The translations under genes and the position numbers were made by a program. From Arthrobacter sp. M4 (lineage in GTDB: Bacteria > Actinomycetota > Actinomycetes > Actinomycetales > Micrococcaceae): a stretch of 64,000 nt of DNA. Of this stretch, positions 56,865-64,000 are shown in pieces (the stretch's first letter is position 1; each line of letters begins with the position of its first letter). The notes beneath the pieces are model-generated. The model ran no database searches, was not told the origin of the DNA, and was given only the letters and a program-made list of their open reading frames with translations. Location: assembly GCF_020251205.1 (NCBI RefSeq), contig NZ_JAIWYX010000010.1:62001-126000 (forward strand), written 5' to 3'.

Positions 56865-59249
56865 ATGAGCATCGCCACGAGGACGGAAGCACAATCAGCT
56901 GCCCTCCATGCCGCCGACAGCCATGAAATGATCCGGGTCCAAGGTGCGCGGGAGAACAACCTCAAGGACGTGAACATCGAGCTCCCGAAACGTCGATTGA
57001 CGGTGTTCACAGGAGTGTCGGGCTCGGGCAAGAGCTCATTGGTGTTCGACACTATTGCCGCCGAGTCGCAGCGGCTGATCAACGAAACATACAGCGCTTT
57101 CGTGCAGGGCTTTATGCCGACCCTGGCGCGGCCTGACGTTGATGTCCTGGATGGGCTGACAACTGCCATCGTCGTCGACCAGGAGAGGATGGGCGCCAAC
57201 GCCCGCTCCACAGTTGGGACGGTAACCGACGCCAATGCAGTCCTCCGCGTCCTGTTCAGCCGACTGGGATCGCCTTATGTAGGCCCGCCGATCGCCTTCT
57301 CCTTTAACATCCCGGCGCGGAAAGCGAGCGGCGTGATGACAAGCGCCACGGGCGAAAAGACCGTGGTGCGCGAGGCCATCTACCACGGCGGCATGTGCCC
57401 GCGCTGCGAGGGCAGGGGCTCCATCTCGGACATCGACCTGACCCAGATGTTCGACGACAGTAAATCCCTCAACGAGGGAGCGATCACCATCCCCGGCTAC
57501 ACGGCGGATGGGTGGATGGTGAAGACCTACAGCGAGTCGGGCTTTGTGGACCCGGACAAGCCCATCCGCGAGTACACCGAGAAGGAACTCCACCACTTCC
57601 TCTACAAAGAGCCCACCAAGATCAAGGCCAAGGGCATCAACATCACCTACGAGGGCCTGATCCCGAAGATCCGCAAGTCGATGCTGAGCAAGGACGTCGA
57701 TTCGTTGCAGCCCCACATCCGCGCCTTCGTTGAGCGGGTTGCGACTTTCGCGCCCTGCCCTGAGTGTGGCGGCACCCGGCTCAGCGAAGGGGCCCGGTCG
57801 TCCAAGATCAAGGGGATCAACATCGCCGACGCGTGCGCCATGCAGATTACGGATTTGGCGGCATGGATCCGCGAGCTCCGTGAGCCTTCGGTGGCACCGC
57901 TGCTTACGGCGCTGGGCGAAAACCTGGACGCGTTCGTTGAGCTCGGGCTGGGCTACCTGTCGCTGGACCGGCCGTCAGGCACCCTGTCAGGCGGCGAGTC
58001 GCAGCGGATCAAGATGCTGCGGCACCTCGGCTCGTCGCTGACCGACGTCACCTACGTTTTCGACGAGCCCACCATCGGCCTCCACCCCCACGACATCCAG
58101 CGGATGAATGAGCTCCTGCTTCGCCTGCGCGATAAAGGAAACACCGTTCTTGTGGTGGAGCACAAGCCGGAGATGATCGCCATCGCGGACCACGTCGTCG
58201 ATCTCGGACCGGGCGCCGGTACCAACGGCGGAGCGATCTGTTTCGAGGGCAGTGTGAAGGAGCTTCGGCGGAGCGATACCGTCACGGGACGTCACCTTGA
58301 CGACAAAGTGTCCGTAAAGGAGTCTGTGCGCAGGCCTTCGGGAACGCTGGAGGTGCGCGGCGCCTCCATGCACAACCTGCAAAACGTCGACGTCGACATC
58401 CCCCTCGGTGTGTTGGTGGTAGTTACCGGCGTGGCCGGCTCGGGGAAGAGCTCGCTCATCCATGGCTCCGTGTCCCCGCGCGAGGGGGTAGTTGCCATCG
58501 ACCAGAGCGCAATCAGGGGTTCGCGACGAAGCAACCCGGCGACGTATACGGGTCTGCTTGAGCCAATCCGTAAGGCGTTCGCCAAGGCCAATGGCGTGAA
58601 GCCGGCGCTCTTCTCCGCCAACTCCGAGGGCGCCTGCCCAACGTGTAACGGCAACGGGCTGATCTTCACTGAGCTCGGATTCATGGAAACCGTGTCCACA
58701 CCGTGCGAAGACTGCGGCGGTAAGCGCTTCCAAGCGGAAGTCCTGGAGCTTCGCTTCGGTGGCCTCAACATCGCCGAGGTACTCGACCTGCCTGTTTCCG
58801 AGGCTTTGAGCTTCTTCTCGAAGGGCGAGGCGAAGACCCCCGCCGCCGCCGCGATCCTGACCCGGCTTGAAGATGTGGGACTGGGTTACATCAACCTGGG
58901 CCAACCATTGACCACGCTGTCCGGCGGTGAGCGGCAGCGGCTTAAGCTGGCGTCGCAGATGGCCGAGAAGGGTGATGTTTACATCCTCGACGAGCCGACC
59001 AGCGGCCTGCACCTTGCCGACGTCGAACAGCTGCTAGCTATGCTCGACAGGCTGGTCGACTCTGGAAAGTCGGTCATAGTCATCGAGCACCACCAAGCCG
59101 TTATGGCGCACGCAGACTGGATCATCGACCTTGGCCCCGGTGCCGGTCACGACGGTGGCCGAATCGTCTTCGAGGGCACACCCGCAGACCTCATCGCCGA
59201 TCGCTCCACCCTCACCGGAGAGCACCTGGCGGCCTACGTCGGGCGCTGA
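56865..59249 (+). CDS. UvrA-like double ABC ATPase (class II UvrA/DrrC type)
   Basis: A 794-residue tandem ABC ATPase. Walker A motifs are GVSGSGKSSL (50-59) and GVAGSGKSSL, signatures LSGGESQRI and LSGGERQRL, and Walker B motifs VFDEPTIGLH and ILDEPTSGLH. Zinc-finger pairs are CPRCEGRG, CPECGG, CPTCNGNG and CEDCGG. It is about 150-170 residues shorter than housekeeping UvrA (about 950), as in the class that lacks the UvrB-binding domain, which includes drug-resistance proteins such as DrrC. It is soluble, with no membrane helices. The ATG at 56865 has GGAG upstream. A role in tolerance to DNA-intercalating or damaging compounds is inferred. No uvrB or uvrC is nearby. Confidence 0.9.
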   Translation: MSIATRTEAQSAALHAADSHEMIRVQGARENNLKDVNIELPKRRLTVFTGVSGSGKSSLVFDTIAAESQRLINETYSAFVQGFMPTLARPDVDVLDGLTTAIVVDQERMGANARSTVGTVTDANAVLRVLFSRLGSPYVGPPIAFSFNIPARKASGVMTSATGEKTVVREAIYHGGMCPRCEGRGSISDIDLTQMFDDSKSLNEGAITIPGYTADGWMVKTYSESGFVDPDKPIREYTEKELHHFLYKEPTKIKAKGINITYEGLIPKIRKSMLSKDVDSLQPHIRAFVERVATFAPCPECGGTRLSEGARSSKIKGINIADACAMQITDLAAWIRELREPSVAPLLTALGENLDAFVELGLGYLSLDRPSGTLSGGESQRIKMLRHLGSSLTDVTYVFDEPTIGLHPHDIQRMNELLLRLRDKGNTVLVVEHKPEMIAIADHVVDLGPGAGTNGGAICFEGSVKELRRSDTVTGRHLDDKVSVKESVRRPSGTLEVRGASMHNLQNVDVDIPLGVLVVVTGVAGSGKSSLIHGSVSPREGVVAIDQSAIRGSRRSNPATYTGLLEPIRKAFAKANGVKPALFSANSEGACPTCNGNGLIFTELGFMETVSTPCEDCGGKRFQAEVLELRFGGLNIAEVLDLPVSEALSFFSKGEAKTPAAAAILTRLEDVGLGYINLGQPLTTLSGGERQRLKLASQMAEKGDVYILDEPTSGLHLADVEQLLAMLDRLVDSGKSVIVIEHHQAVMAHADWIIDLGPGAGHDGGRIVFEGTPADLIADRSTLTGEHLAAYVGR

Positions 59250-59435
59250 GCTTCGTCCGGCTTTGCAGCCACAGTCGATTTGCTGGCAGCCAAGGTCGGT
59301 CGTCCCACGTCATCAAGGAAAAATTCTGTGTGGTCCGCCACACGGCCCTGCAATAATCGGAACCAGTTGCCTGGCTGGGGAAGCAGCGAGGCGGCATGCA
59401 CGTTCGGACGGATCCACAATTCAGACGAGGCGGAC

Positions 59436-61925
59436 ATGACCAACACTTCCACAGAGCACGGCACGGCTGAACAGGGCGCAGAGCCGGGAACAGCACCGCC
59501 TGGATCAACAGCGCCGGGAACCACAGCTCCTGGAACAACGGAACCGGGAACAGCAGCGTCGGGAACCACAGCGCCTGGAACAACGGAACCGGGAACAACG
59601 GAACCGGGAACAACGGAACCGGGAACCACAGCGCCTGGATCAACAGCGCCGGAAGCAACAGCGCCGGAAACAACGGCGCCGGGAACCACAGCGCCTGGAA
59701 CAACGGAACCGGGAACAACGGAACCGGGAACCACAGCGTCGGAAACAACAGCCGGCCAAACTGCCCCCGGCGCACCGGCCGTCGACGAAGGCCTGTTGCA
59801 CCGGCTTGCGGACGCGAATGGCGTGGGCACCTCGTTTTGGGGCTTCGACGGGCTGCAGCACACGGTGGCCCCGGACACGCTGGTCAAGGTTCTGGCCGCG
59901 CTTGGAGTGCGCGCGGACTCCGACGAGCACATCGAGGCCGCCCTGGTCGAAACGGAACTGGCTCCCTGGCGGCGAATGTTGCCGCCCGCCGTCGTAGTCC
60001 GTGAAGGTGCCACCGAGCAGGTCCCTGTCCATGTCTGCGACGGCGCCACCGTCCGCCTCACCATCACTTTGGAGGGTGGGAAGCTGCTTGACGCCATCCA
60101 GCAGGACGTCTGGGTTCCGGCCCGGGACGTCGACGGCGTCCAGGTGGGCCGGGCTACGTTCGAAGTTCCCGCCGACCTTCCACTCGGCTGGCACACGCTC
60201 ACAGCCGAATCCGACGGCGTTACGGCCCAGGCCGCGCTGGCTGTGGTGCCTGAGGTGCTGCGAACAGCGGCTCCGCTGGAGGAACGGCGCGGCTGGGGCC
60301 TGGCCACGCAGTTGTATTCGGTGAGGTCCAAGCGATCCTGGGGCATCGGCGATTTCGCCGATCTGGCGGACCTCGCCGCGCTCGCCGGGATGCGGGGTGC
60401 AGACTATGTCCTGGTCAACCCGCTGCACGCCGCCGATCCCGTGCCGCCTGTTCAGCCTTCGCCCTATTCGCCATCGACGCGGCGCTTCTTCAATCCGCTC
60501 TACATCCGCATCGAGGCGATCCCCGAGCTCGCCTATTTGAAACCCCGAAAACGCGCCACGGTGGACCGGCTGCTGGAGCAGGTCCATTCACTGAACAAGA
60601 ACGCTGAGCGCCTTGACCGGGACAAGGTGTACGCCTTCAAACTCGCAGCCCTGGAACTGCTGTATCACGCCAGGCTCTCGCCCTCCCGGCAACGGGAGTT
60701 CGACGCGTTCTGCGAGGAAGCCGGCCAGGGACTCGAGGATTTTGCCCTCTGGTGCGCCATCCGTGAAGACCTGCCAGCCAACGATCCGCTGTGGCGAAAT
60801 GCAGCCTCCACTGTGGGGTCGCCCCTGGTGGAGTCGATGCGTCCGGCGCTGGCCGATAGGATCGGTTTCCACCGCTGGCTCCAGTGGATCTGCGACGAAC
60901 AGCTGGAAGCCGCGCAGCGATCCGCGAAAAAGGCGGGCATGCGGTTGGGTATTGTGCACGACTTGGCGGTTGGGGCGGACCTCAGCAGCGCCGACGCCTG
61001 GACCCTGCATGACAGTTTCGCACCCGGGGTCAGCGTGGGGGCGCCCCCGGATATGTACAACCAGCAGGGGCAGAACTGGAACCAGCCTCCGTGGCACCCT
61101 GTGCGGCTCGCGGAAGCGGGGTACGCGCCGTTCCGGGATATGCTCTCCACGGTCCTCCGGCACGCGGGCGGCATTCGCGTGGACCACATCCTGGGCCTGT
61201 TCCGGCTCTGGTGGGTGCCCGAAGGAAACTCAGCCAAGGACGGCACGTACGTCCGCTACGACCATGAGTCGCTGATCGGCATCCTGGCCTTGGAAGCGCA
61301 CCGGGCCAACGCCGTCGTGATTGGCGAGGACCTAGGGGTCTTCGAGCCTTGGGTCCGCGATTACCTGGCGTCCCGCGGAATTCTGGGCACCTCAATTTTG
61401 TGGTTCGAGTACGACGGCGACCAGCCGCTACCGCCCGAAAAGTACCGTAAGTACGCACTCGCCAGCGTGAACACCCACGACCTCCCGCCCACGGCAGGTT
61501 ACTTGGCCGGTGACCACGTGGACCTCCGCCACCGACTCGGAATCCTGGAGCGCTCCGTCCAAGAGGAACGTGCCGACCATGAGGCAACGCTGGAGAAGAT
61601 GGATGTCCTGCTGCATGAGCGGGGGCTGACGCCCGAACATGATGGGACGCCACACAAGGGCGGCCGGGATTATGAAGAGCGCTATGTCGAGGCACTCCAC
61701 AGGCTATTGGCCAAGTCGCCGTCGGTGCTCTTGGGGGTGGCGCTCGTGGATGCGGTGGGTGAGCGACGGGTGCAGAACCAACCCGGCACAACCTCCAAGG
61801 TGTATCCGAATTGGCAGGTTCCGCTTGCAGATGCCCACGGTCGTTCCGTATTGATCGACGATCTGGCGGATAACACACGATTCAACTCACTCCTGGCCGC
61901 CGTGGACGAGTCAACGCGCAGCTAG
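59436..61925 (+). CDS. malQ: 4-alpha-glucanotransferase (amylomaltase) with an N-terminal pentapeptide repeat
   Basis: An 829-residue GH77 enzyme that transfers alpha-1,4-glucan segments in maltodextrin/glycogen metabolism. Residues 16-105 are eighteen five-residue repeats (APGTT, EPGTT, APETT). An actinobacterial MalQ N-terminal domain follows, then the barrel from about 285: VNPLHAADPVPPVQPSPYSP, GIRVDHILGLFRLWWVPEG (nucleophile Asp), VVIGEDLGVFEP (acid/base Glu), NTHDLPPTAGYLAGDHVD. The frame is open to 59280, but the ATG at 59436 with GAGGCGG fits. The repeat tract is unusual for the family. The neighbouring pullulanase-type gene suggests shared alpha-glucan metabolism. Confidence 0.94.
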   Translation: MTNTSTEHGTAEQGAEPGTAPPGSTAPGTTAPGTTEPGTAASGTTAPGTTEPGTTEPGTTEPGTTAPGSTAPEATAPETTAPGTTAPGTTEPGTTEPGTTASETTAGQTAPGAPAVDEGLLHRLADANGVGTSFWGFDGLQHTVAPDTLVKVLAALGVRADSDEHIEAALVETELAPWRRMLPPAVVVREGATEQVPVHVCDGATVRLTITLEGGKLLDAIQQDVWVPARDVDGVQVGRATFEVPADLPLGWHTLTAESDGVTAQAALAVVPEVLRTAAPLEERRGWGLATQLYSVRSKRSWGIGDFADLADLAALAGMRGADYVLVNPLHAADPVPPVQPSPYSPSTRRFFNPLYIRIEAIPELAYLKPRKRATVDRLLEQVHSLNKNAERLDRDKVYAFKLAALELLYHARLSPSRQREFDAFCEEAGQGLEDFALWCAIREDLPANDPLWRNAASTVGSPLVESMRPALADRIGFHRWLQWICDEQLEAAQRSAKKAGMRLGIVHDLAVGADLSSADAWTLHDSFAPGVSVGAPPDMYNQQGQNWNQPPWHPVRLAEAGYAPFRDMLSTVLRHAGGIRVDHILGLFRLWWVPEGNSAKDGTYVRYDHESLIGILALEAHRANAVVIGEDLGVFEPWVRDYLASRGILGTSILWFEYDGDQPLPPEKYRKYALASVNTHDLPPTAGYLAGDHVDLRHRLGILERSVQEERADHEATLEKMDVLLHERGLTPEHDGTPHKGGRDYEERYVEALHRLLAKSPSVLLGVALVDAVGERRVQNQPGTTSKVYPNWQVPLADAHGRSVLIDDLADNTRFNSLLAAVDESTRS
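59481..59750. repeat. 15-bp coding minisatellite in malQ
   Basis: Eighteen 15-bp units (for example GGAACCACAGCGCCT and GGAACAACGGAACCG) encoding A/E-PGTT pentapeptides. Similar in period and product to the tract at 52253-52492. Confidence 0.9.
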
Positions 61926-62094
61926 TCGCACCGCTAGCGGCTAGTCGTACCGCTGGCGGCTGGCGGCACTGTTGGCGGCTGGTGGCACAGCCAGCGGCTG
62001 GCGGCACTGGGCGGCACTGTTAGCGGGCTGGTGGCACTGTTGGCGGCTGGTGGCACCCACAGCGGCTAGTCGCACTGCCAGCCAAACAGGCATA
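61926..62094. repeat. Imperfect GGCGGCTGGTGGCACT-type repeats after malQ
   Basis: Several degenerate copies of GGCGGCTGGTGGCACTGTT and GCGGCTAGTCGCAC follow the malQ stop. No gene is supported. Related GCTAGTCG words occur near 51946-51972. Confidence 0.6.
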
Positions 62095-62125
62095 GCGGGC
62101 TGGTTCCTGAACCGAACCAGCCCGC
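62095..62125. terminator. Hairpin between malQ and the convergent pullulanase gene
   Basis: A perfect 12-bp stem (GCGGGCTGGTTC 62095-62106 with GAACCAGCCCGC 62114-62125) and a 7-nt loop between two convergent genes; likely bidirectional. There is no T-run. Confidence 0.6.
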
Positions 62126-62169
62126 CGCACACCGCCGCTCCCTCGAGCGGTGGCCTGTCTTGGATGGAC

Positions 62170-64000
62170 CTAGTCCGCCCGGATCACATGAGTTACGTGG
62201 TCGTAGCGGAACGTGACCGGGCCACCCGCATGCGTCAGCGGGATATTGGCCCCGTTGGGTACACCGCCTGCCCCGTAGTTCTCAGTCCACGACTTGTTGA
62301 GCGCGGCTTTGAACTCATAGCTTCCAGCCGGAAGATCTGCGACCGTGAGCTTCCACACGAGGTCCGTGGGATCTAGAGTCAGCTGCGCCTGCGGGCAATC
62401 GGGCATCCAGTCACCCGCACAGCCGAGTTCCGAATCCTGGCTTCCCGCAGCGGCCACCGCTGTTGGTTGCTGGGAGGCGTACACCGCCTGCAGGATGTGG
62501 GTTGAATGGTCGTAGCGGAACGTTACCGGGCCACCAGGGTGGTTGAGCACAATGTTGGGCCCGTTGAACGCGCCGCCGTCACCGTAGTTTTCAGCCCAGG
62601 AACCGTTGAGTGCGGCCTTGAACTCGTAGGTCCCAGCGGGCAGGTCCACCGTTTTGCGCCAGATAAGGTCCACCGGGTCCAGCGTCATAAATGCTGCGGG
62701 GCAGGATGGATCCCAGTCGGCCGCGCAGCCCATTTCCGAGTCCAAGCTGCCCGCCACGGTGACTGAGTTCGGCTGCGGTGGCGCTCCGGTGGTGACTGTT
62801 CGGACATCGGAGGTGACGCCGTCGAACCCTGGGCCGCTCATCACCGCCCGGTACCTCAACTGGGTGCCGTCCGGTAGGCCCTGACCGCTCAGGTCATCGA
62901 ACACGGTGTACACCGGCGACGAACTGTCCGTCCCCAAGGGGGTCCACGGGCCGCCGTTGACGCTGCGTTCGAAGCCCACCACGTGGCTGGACTTCTCTGG
63001 GTCCGCAGTTGCGCTGACCTCAACAACGCCTGTCACGGCGCTGCCTTCCTTGGGCGACTGCATGGCCAGCAGCGGGGCCGGGACAACGCCTGAAGTCACG
63101 GCGCTGGCCGAGGTGTGGCCGCCGTTGTCCAAGACAACTGCCCTGTACTCCACCGGAGTTCCGGCGTCGAGGGACGCCACATCATGGAAAACCTGGTAGG
63201 GGGCGTTGTCGTCGGTGCCGATGGGCTGCCAGTTTCCGCCGGCCACGCGCGCCTCGAAGGAGACCTCGTAGAAGGATTCACCTTGCACATTGGCCGTGAC
63301 GCGCAGCCGGCCATTGTCCCCAACGGCCGGCGTCGGCTGGCCGAGTGTAATGGCGGGGGCTGCCATGGAGCGCGGGATCCTTCCCGAGGATTCGTAAACC
63401 ACTGCGGATAACGCAGGAACAGTGACTGTTAGCTTGCCTTCCGCCGACGTCTTCGCTTCGGCTGGGGCGTCGCCGTAGATCCGCGTGAACGTGCGCTTGG
63501 AGGTGTACGTGGGCACATCGGCCGTCTGAGGCTGCTTGCTGTTGTTCACTGCCACGATGTACTCGCGCTGGTCCTTGGCGTCGGTGCGGGAGAACGCATA
63601 GATCCCGGGACCGTCCGATGCGAACCGCGTCTGCTGGGCCCCGTTGCGCAGCGCAGGGTGTTCCGCGGTCAGATGGGCAAGGTTGCCGATGGCCGTGTAC
63701 AGCGGGTGCGTGGTGGTGAAGTTATCCGTGGCGTGCGTGGCATCAGTACCAAGGAGGTCGTCGTCCAAGTAGTCCGGCACCCGGCTGGCGAAGAGCGTCT
63801 GCCGTGCGTCCTGGTCGCCACCTGGGCCTGTGAATCCCTGTTCGTCGCCGTAATACACCACGGGATTGCCGCGCGAGAAGTACATCAATTCGTGGGCCAG
63901 CCGGTCCCGCGCCATCTTCTCCGTGTCGCTGGCTCCTGGATTATCCGCGCTGACAAAGCTGCCTATCCTGCCCATGTCGTGATTGCCCAGGAAGGTGGGC
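62170..64000 (-). CDS. Pullulanase/alpha-amylase family protein, C-terminal part (gene runs off the right edge)
   Basis: About 610 C-terminal residues of a large GH13 enzyme. The visible start, FLGNHDMGRIGSF, is GH13 conserved region IV, followed by LAHELMYFSRGNPVVYYGDEQG. A beta-rich amylase C-domain comes next, then about two immunoglobulin/FN3-like repeats (FEARVAGGNWQPIGTDDNAP and FERSVNGGPWTPLGTDSSSP). Two pullulanase X25-type starch-associated modules, at about 62430-62760 and 62170-62430, end the protein (AGSLDSEMGCAADWDPSC and AGSQDSELGCAGDWMPDC, each with GTYEFKAALN- or GSYEFKAALN-type strands). The multi-module form suggests secretion, though the signal peptide is outside the window. 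It hydrolyses alpha-glucans. Confidence 0.92.
   Translation of the reverse strand, partial: PTFLGNHDMGRIGSFVSADNPGASDTEKMARDRLAHELMYFSRGNPVVYYGDEQGFTGPGGDQDARQTLFASRVPDYLDDDLLGTDATHATDNFTTTHPLYTAIGNLAHLTAEHPALRNGAQQTRFASDGPGIYAFSRTDAKDQREYIVAVNNSKQPQTADVPTYTSKRTFTRIYGDAPAEAKTSAEGKLTVTVPALSAVVYESSGRIPRSMAAPAITLGQPTPAVGDNGRLRVTANVQGESFYEVSFEARVAGGNWQPIGTDDNAPYQVFHDVASLDAGTPVEYRAVVLDNGGHTSASAVTSGVVPAPLLAMQSPKEGSAVTGVVEVSATADPEKSSHVVGFERSVNGGPWTPLGTDSSSPVYTVFDDLSGQGLPDGTQLRYRAVMSGPGFDGVTSDVRTVTTGAPPQPNSVTVAGSLDSEMGCAADWDPSCPAAFMTLDPVDLIWRKTVDLPAGTYEFKAALNGSWAENYGDGGAFNGPNIVLNHPGGPVTFRYDHSTHILQAVYASQQPTAVAAAGSQDSELGCAGDWMPDCPQAQLTLDPTDLVWKLTVADLPAGSYEFKAALNKSWTENYGAGGVPNGANIPLTHAGGPVTFRYDHVTHVIRAD

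Noticed and set aside
59234..60346. Minus-strand frame encoding a PGSVV/PGAVV repeat
   Set aside because: It is the reverse reading of the malQ repeat tract; the plus strand carries the GH77 enzyme.

Overview
This window is high-GC actinobacterial DNA with operon content typical of Arthrobacter/Paenarthrobacter (Micrococcaceae). The protein at 7893-10385 closely resembles, from memory, Arthrobacter dimethylglycine oxidase, and a glyA-soxBDAG operon is a known Arthrobacter arrangement. No tRNA, rRNA, CRISPR, insertion sequence or replication origin was recognised. A gene enters at the left edge (formaldehyde dehydrogenase) and another leaves at the right edge (pullulanase-type amylase).

1-20.4 kb is a dedicated island for demethylating N,N-dimethylglycine and sarcosine and for disposing of the one-carbon units. 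Dimethylglycine oxidase and heterotetrameric sarcosine oxidase (soxBDAG) pass methyl groups to tetrahydrofolate. GlyA joins glycine and methylene-THF into serine, and SdaA deaminates serine to pyruvate. Surplus C1 runs through FolD, a cyclodeaminase-type methenyl-THF cyclohydrolase (FchA) and PurU to formate, and then probably through a YdeP-type molybdoenzyme to CO2. A MetF-like reductase, FolE and formaldehyde dehydrogenase complete the set. Two paralogous GntR/FCD regulators and a repeated TGATATATCA site mark the transcription units as one regulon. FolD has Ile in place of the lysine required for cyclohydrolase activity, which fits FchA being encoded immediately upstream.

20.5-37.5 kb holds a glycogen-debranching-type glycosidase, a PadR regulator, a LuxR regulator fused to a degenerate histidine-kinase-like region, and araBDA. 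These are followed by a ring-cleavage dioxygenase/esterase pair, an alpha-L-arabinofuranosidase, a VOC/AraC pair, a LacI regulator, an SRPBCC protein and a DedA protein. araB and abfA share an AGCGCTAACAA operator/promoter layout, and the LacI protein is the obvious candidate repressor.

37.5-49.2 kb has a GntR/HAD hydrolase/FAD-FeS D-2-hydroxyacid dehydrogenase group, then a complete urease operon ureABCEFGD with a NiCoT nickel transporter. The urease genes carry unusual insertions: a glycine-rich stretch in UreC, a low-complexity block in UreD, and two 51-bp elements between ureE and ureF.

49.3-64 kb holds a PHP protein, a 43-bp minisatellite, a cysteine-rich small protein, a SulP-carbonic anhydrase fusion, a membrane esterase with a tandemly duplicated 3' end, a UvrA-like double ABC ATPase, MalQ and the partial pullulanase. 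Tandem repeats are frequent from about 26 kb onward. The most striking are 15-bp minisatellites that give the unrelated SulP-carbonic anhydrase and MalQ proteins similar pentapeptide-repeat N-termini. Three small SH3-like paralogues are scattered beside metabolic operons.
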